Of a stretch of DNA of 13,887 nucleotides, positions 13,396 to 13,887 are shown in pieces (the stretch's first letter is position 1; the number at the start of each line of letters is the position of its first letter). Under the pieces are notes generated by a model that was not told where the DNA came from, did no database searches, and saw only the letters and a list, made by a program, of their open reading frames with translations. The translations under genes were made by a program, and so were the position numbers. The stretch spans positions 1 to 13,887 of the forward strand of contig CAMIOJ010000021.1 of assembly GCA_946222435.1 (NCBI GenBank), given 5' to 3'. The DNA is from an uncultured Micrococcus sp. (GTDB taxonomy: Bacteria > Actinomycetota > Actinomycetes > Actinomycetales > Micrococcaceae).

Positions 13396-13887
13396 TCACT
13401 CGGAGACCTTCTGGGCGGCCTCGCCGCCGGCCGGGGCGTAGCCCGCGGCCTTCGCGTCCTCGACGGAGGCGAACCAGACCTCGGCGGTCGTCTGGTCGTA
13501 CCAGCGCGAACCGGGAACGTGGTACTTCATCGAGTCGGAGTTGCCCTTGATGGAGGCGCCCTCCGGGGCGGAGCCGTCCTCGTTCGCGGGGATGGCGCCG
13601 GCGGTCTCGGCGGCCACGGCCTCGGACTTCTCGAGCGACACCTCATCGGTGGCGGCCGGGTCCACGGCCTCGACCTCGGGCTCGGCAGGAGCCTCGGCCG
13701 GGGCGGAGGCGGCCGGGGCGGCCTTGGCCTGCTCGGCCTCCTTCACGACGGCCTGCTTGGCGGACACCGGGTCCATGACCAGCTCGATGACTGCCATCGG
13801 AGCGTTGTCGCCGTTGCGGTTGCCGATCTTGATGATGCGGGTGTAGCCGCCGTTGCGCTCGGCCATGGCCGGGGCGATCACGGTGAA
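13396..13887 (-). CDS. rplQ: 50S ribosomal protein L17 with C-terminal extension (partial, N-terminus beyond right edge)
   Basis: The frame is open through the last base of the window, so the start lies outside. The visible 163 residues begin FTVIAPAMAERNGGYTRIIK, then GNRNGDNAPMAVIELV, the end of the conserved L17 fold at the exit-tunnel surface. About 70 Ala/Glu/Pro-rich residues follow (about 13552-13761). The protein ends in a compact segment (about 13399-13551): IKGNSDSMKYHVPGSRWYD, then AEVWFASVEDAKAAGY. That segment has the KGN, YHxPGxxxYD, WF and AxxAGY pattern of the small 'sunset'-type domain seen at the ends of many Gram-positive secreted proteins, though without the usual cysteine chemistry. 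Actinobacterial L17 often has a C-terminal tail, but this module is more than a low-complexity tail. Its role on the ribosome is unknown. Confidence 0.93.
   Translation of the reverse strand, partial: FTVIAPAMAERNGGYTRIIKIGNRNGDNAPMAVIELVMDPVSAKQAVVKEAEQAKAAPAASAPAEAPAEPEVEAVDPAATDEVSLEKSEAVAAETAGAIPANEDGSAPEGASIKGNSDSMKYHVPGSRWYDQTTAEVWFASVEDAKAAGYAPAGGEAAQKVSE

Overview
The window is ordinary-looking chromosomal DNA of a very high-GC actinobacterium. Intergenic regions as well as genes are GC-rich, and GTG start codons are frequent (pantothenate kinase, the D,D-carboxypeptidase lipoprotein, PPK2, the ABC ATPase, rplM, the CPBP protein). The L13, S9, L17, GlmM and CoaA sequences, and the clustering of rplQ, truA, rplM, rpsI, glmM and coaA, fit the Micrococcaceae and most likely Micrococcus (M. 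luteus-like). That assignment is inference from sequence style and gene content; no search was run.

Left third (1-3700): a divergent pair is formed by galE (minus, runs off the left edge) and coaA (plus). coaA is followed 3 bp later by a lipoprotein D-Ala-D-Ala carboxypeptidase, and then by mscL with its own promoter and a strong terminator. On the minus strand, overlapping the mscL terminator, is a short ORF that looks like a collapsed TetR regulator with a leftover operator-like palindrome.

Middle (3700-10120): glmM and a tightly coupled 74-residue membrane protein lie on the minus strand. Divergent from them is a Tat-exported lipoprotein amidase, which converges on ppk2 across a strong bidirectional terminator. 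Divergent from ppk2 is a polar amino acid ABC transporter operon: a fused substrate-binding/permease protein and an ATPase with a 4-bp gene overlap. The fused gene has a TGA stop ten codons after its well-placed ATG and no usual start codon between that stop and the signal peptide, the most striking anomaly in the window.

Right third (10120-13887): on the minus strand, read right to left, are rplQ (5' end off the window), a CPBP-family membrane protease, truA, rplM and rpsI. L17 carries a long Ala/Glu/Pro linker and a C-terminal module resembling the small 'sunset' domain. The gap between rplQ and the CPBP gene holds a terminator and two perfect 31-bp direct repeats. rplM has a roughly 200-nt leader with nested hairpins.

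How the genes work together: GlmM makes GlcN-1-P for UDP-GlcNAc, the amidase and the D,D-carboxypeptidase trim peptidoglycan, GalE supplies UDP-galactose, and MscL relieves turgor, so the left and middle parts have an envelope theme. PPK2 and the amino acid importer are nutrient and energy functions. The right part is translation (L17, L13, S9, tRNA pseudouridylation). Several genes (galE, coaA, mscL, CPBP) show a -10-like hexamer exactly 6-7 nt before the start codon, the signature of leaderless transcripts. I found no CRISPR, tRNA, rRNA, insertion sequence or phage, and no convincing multi-gene novel system. The best leads are the interrupted transporter start, the L17 C-terminal module, the rplM leader and the paired repeats.
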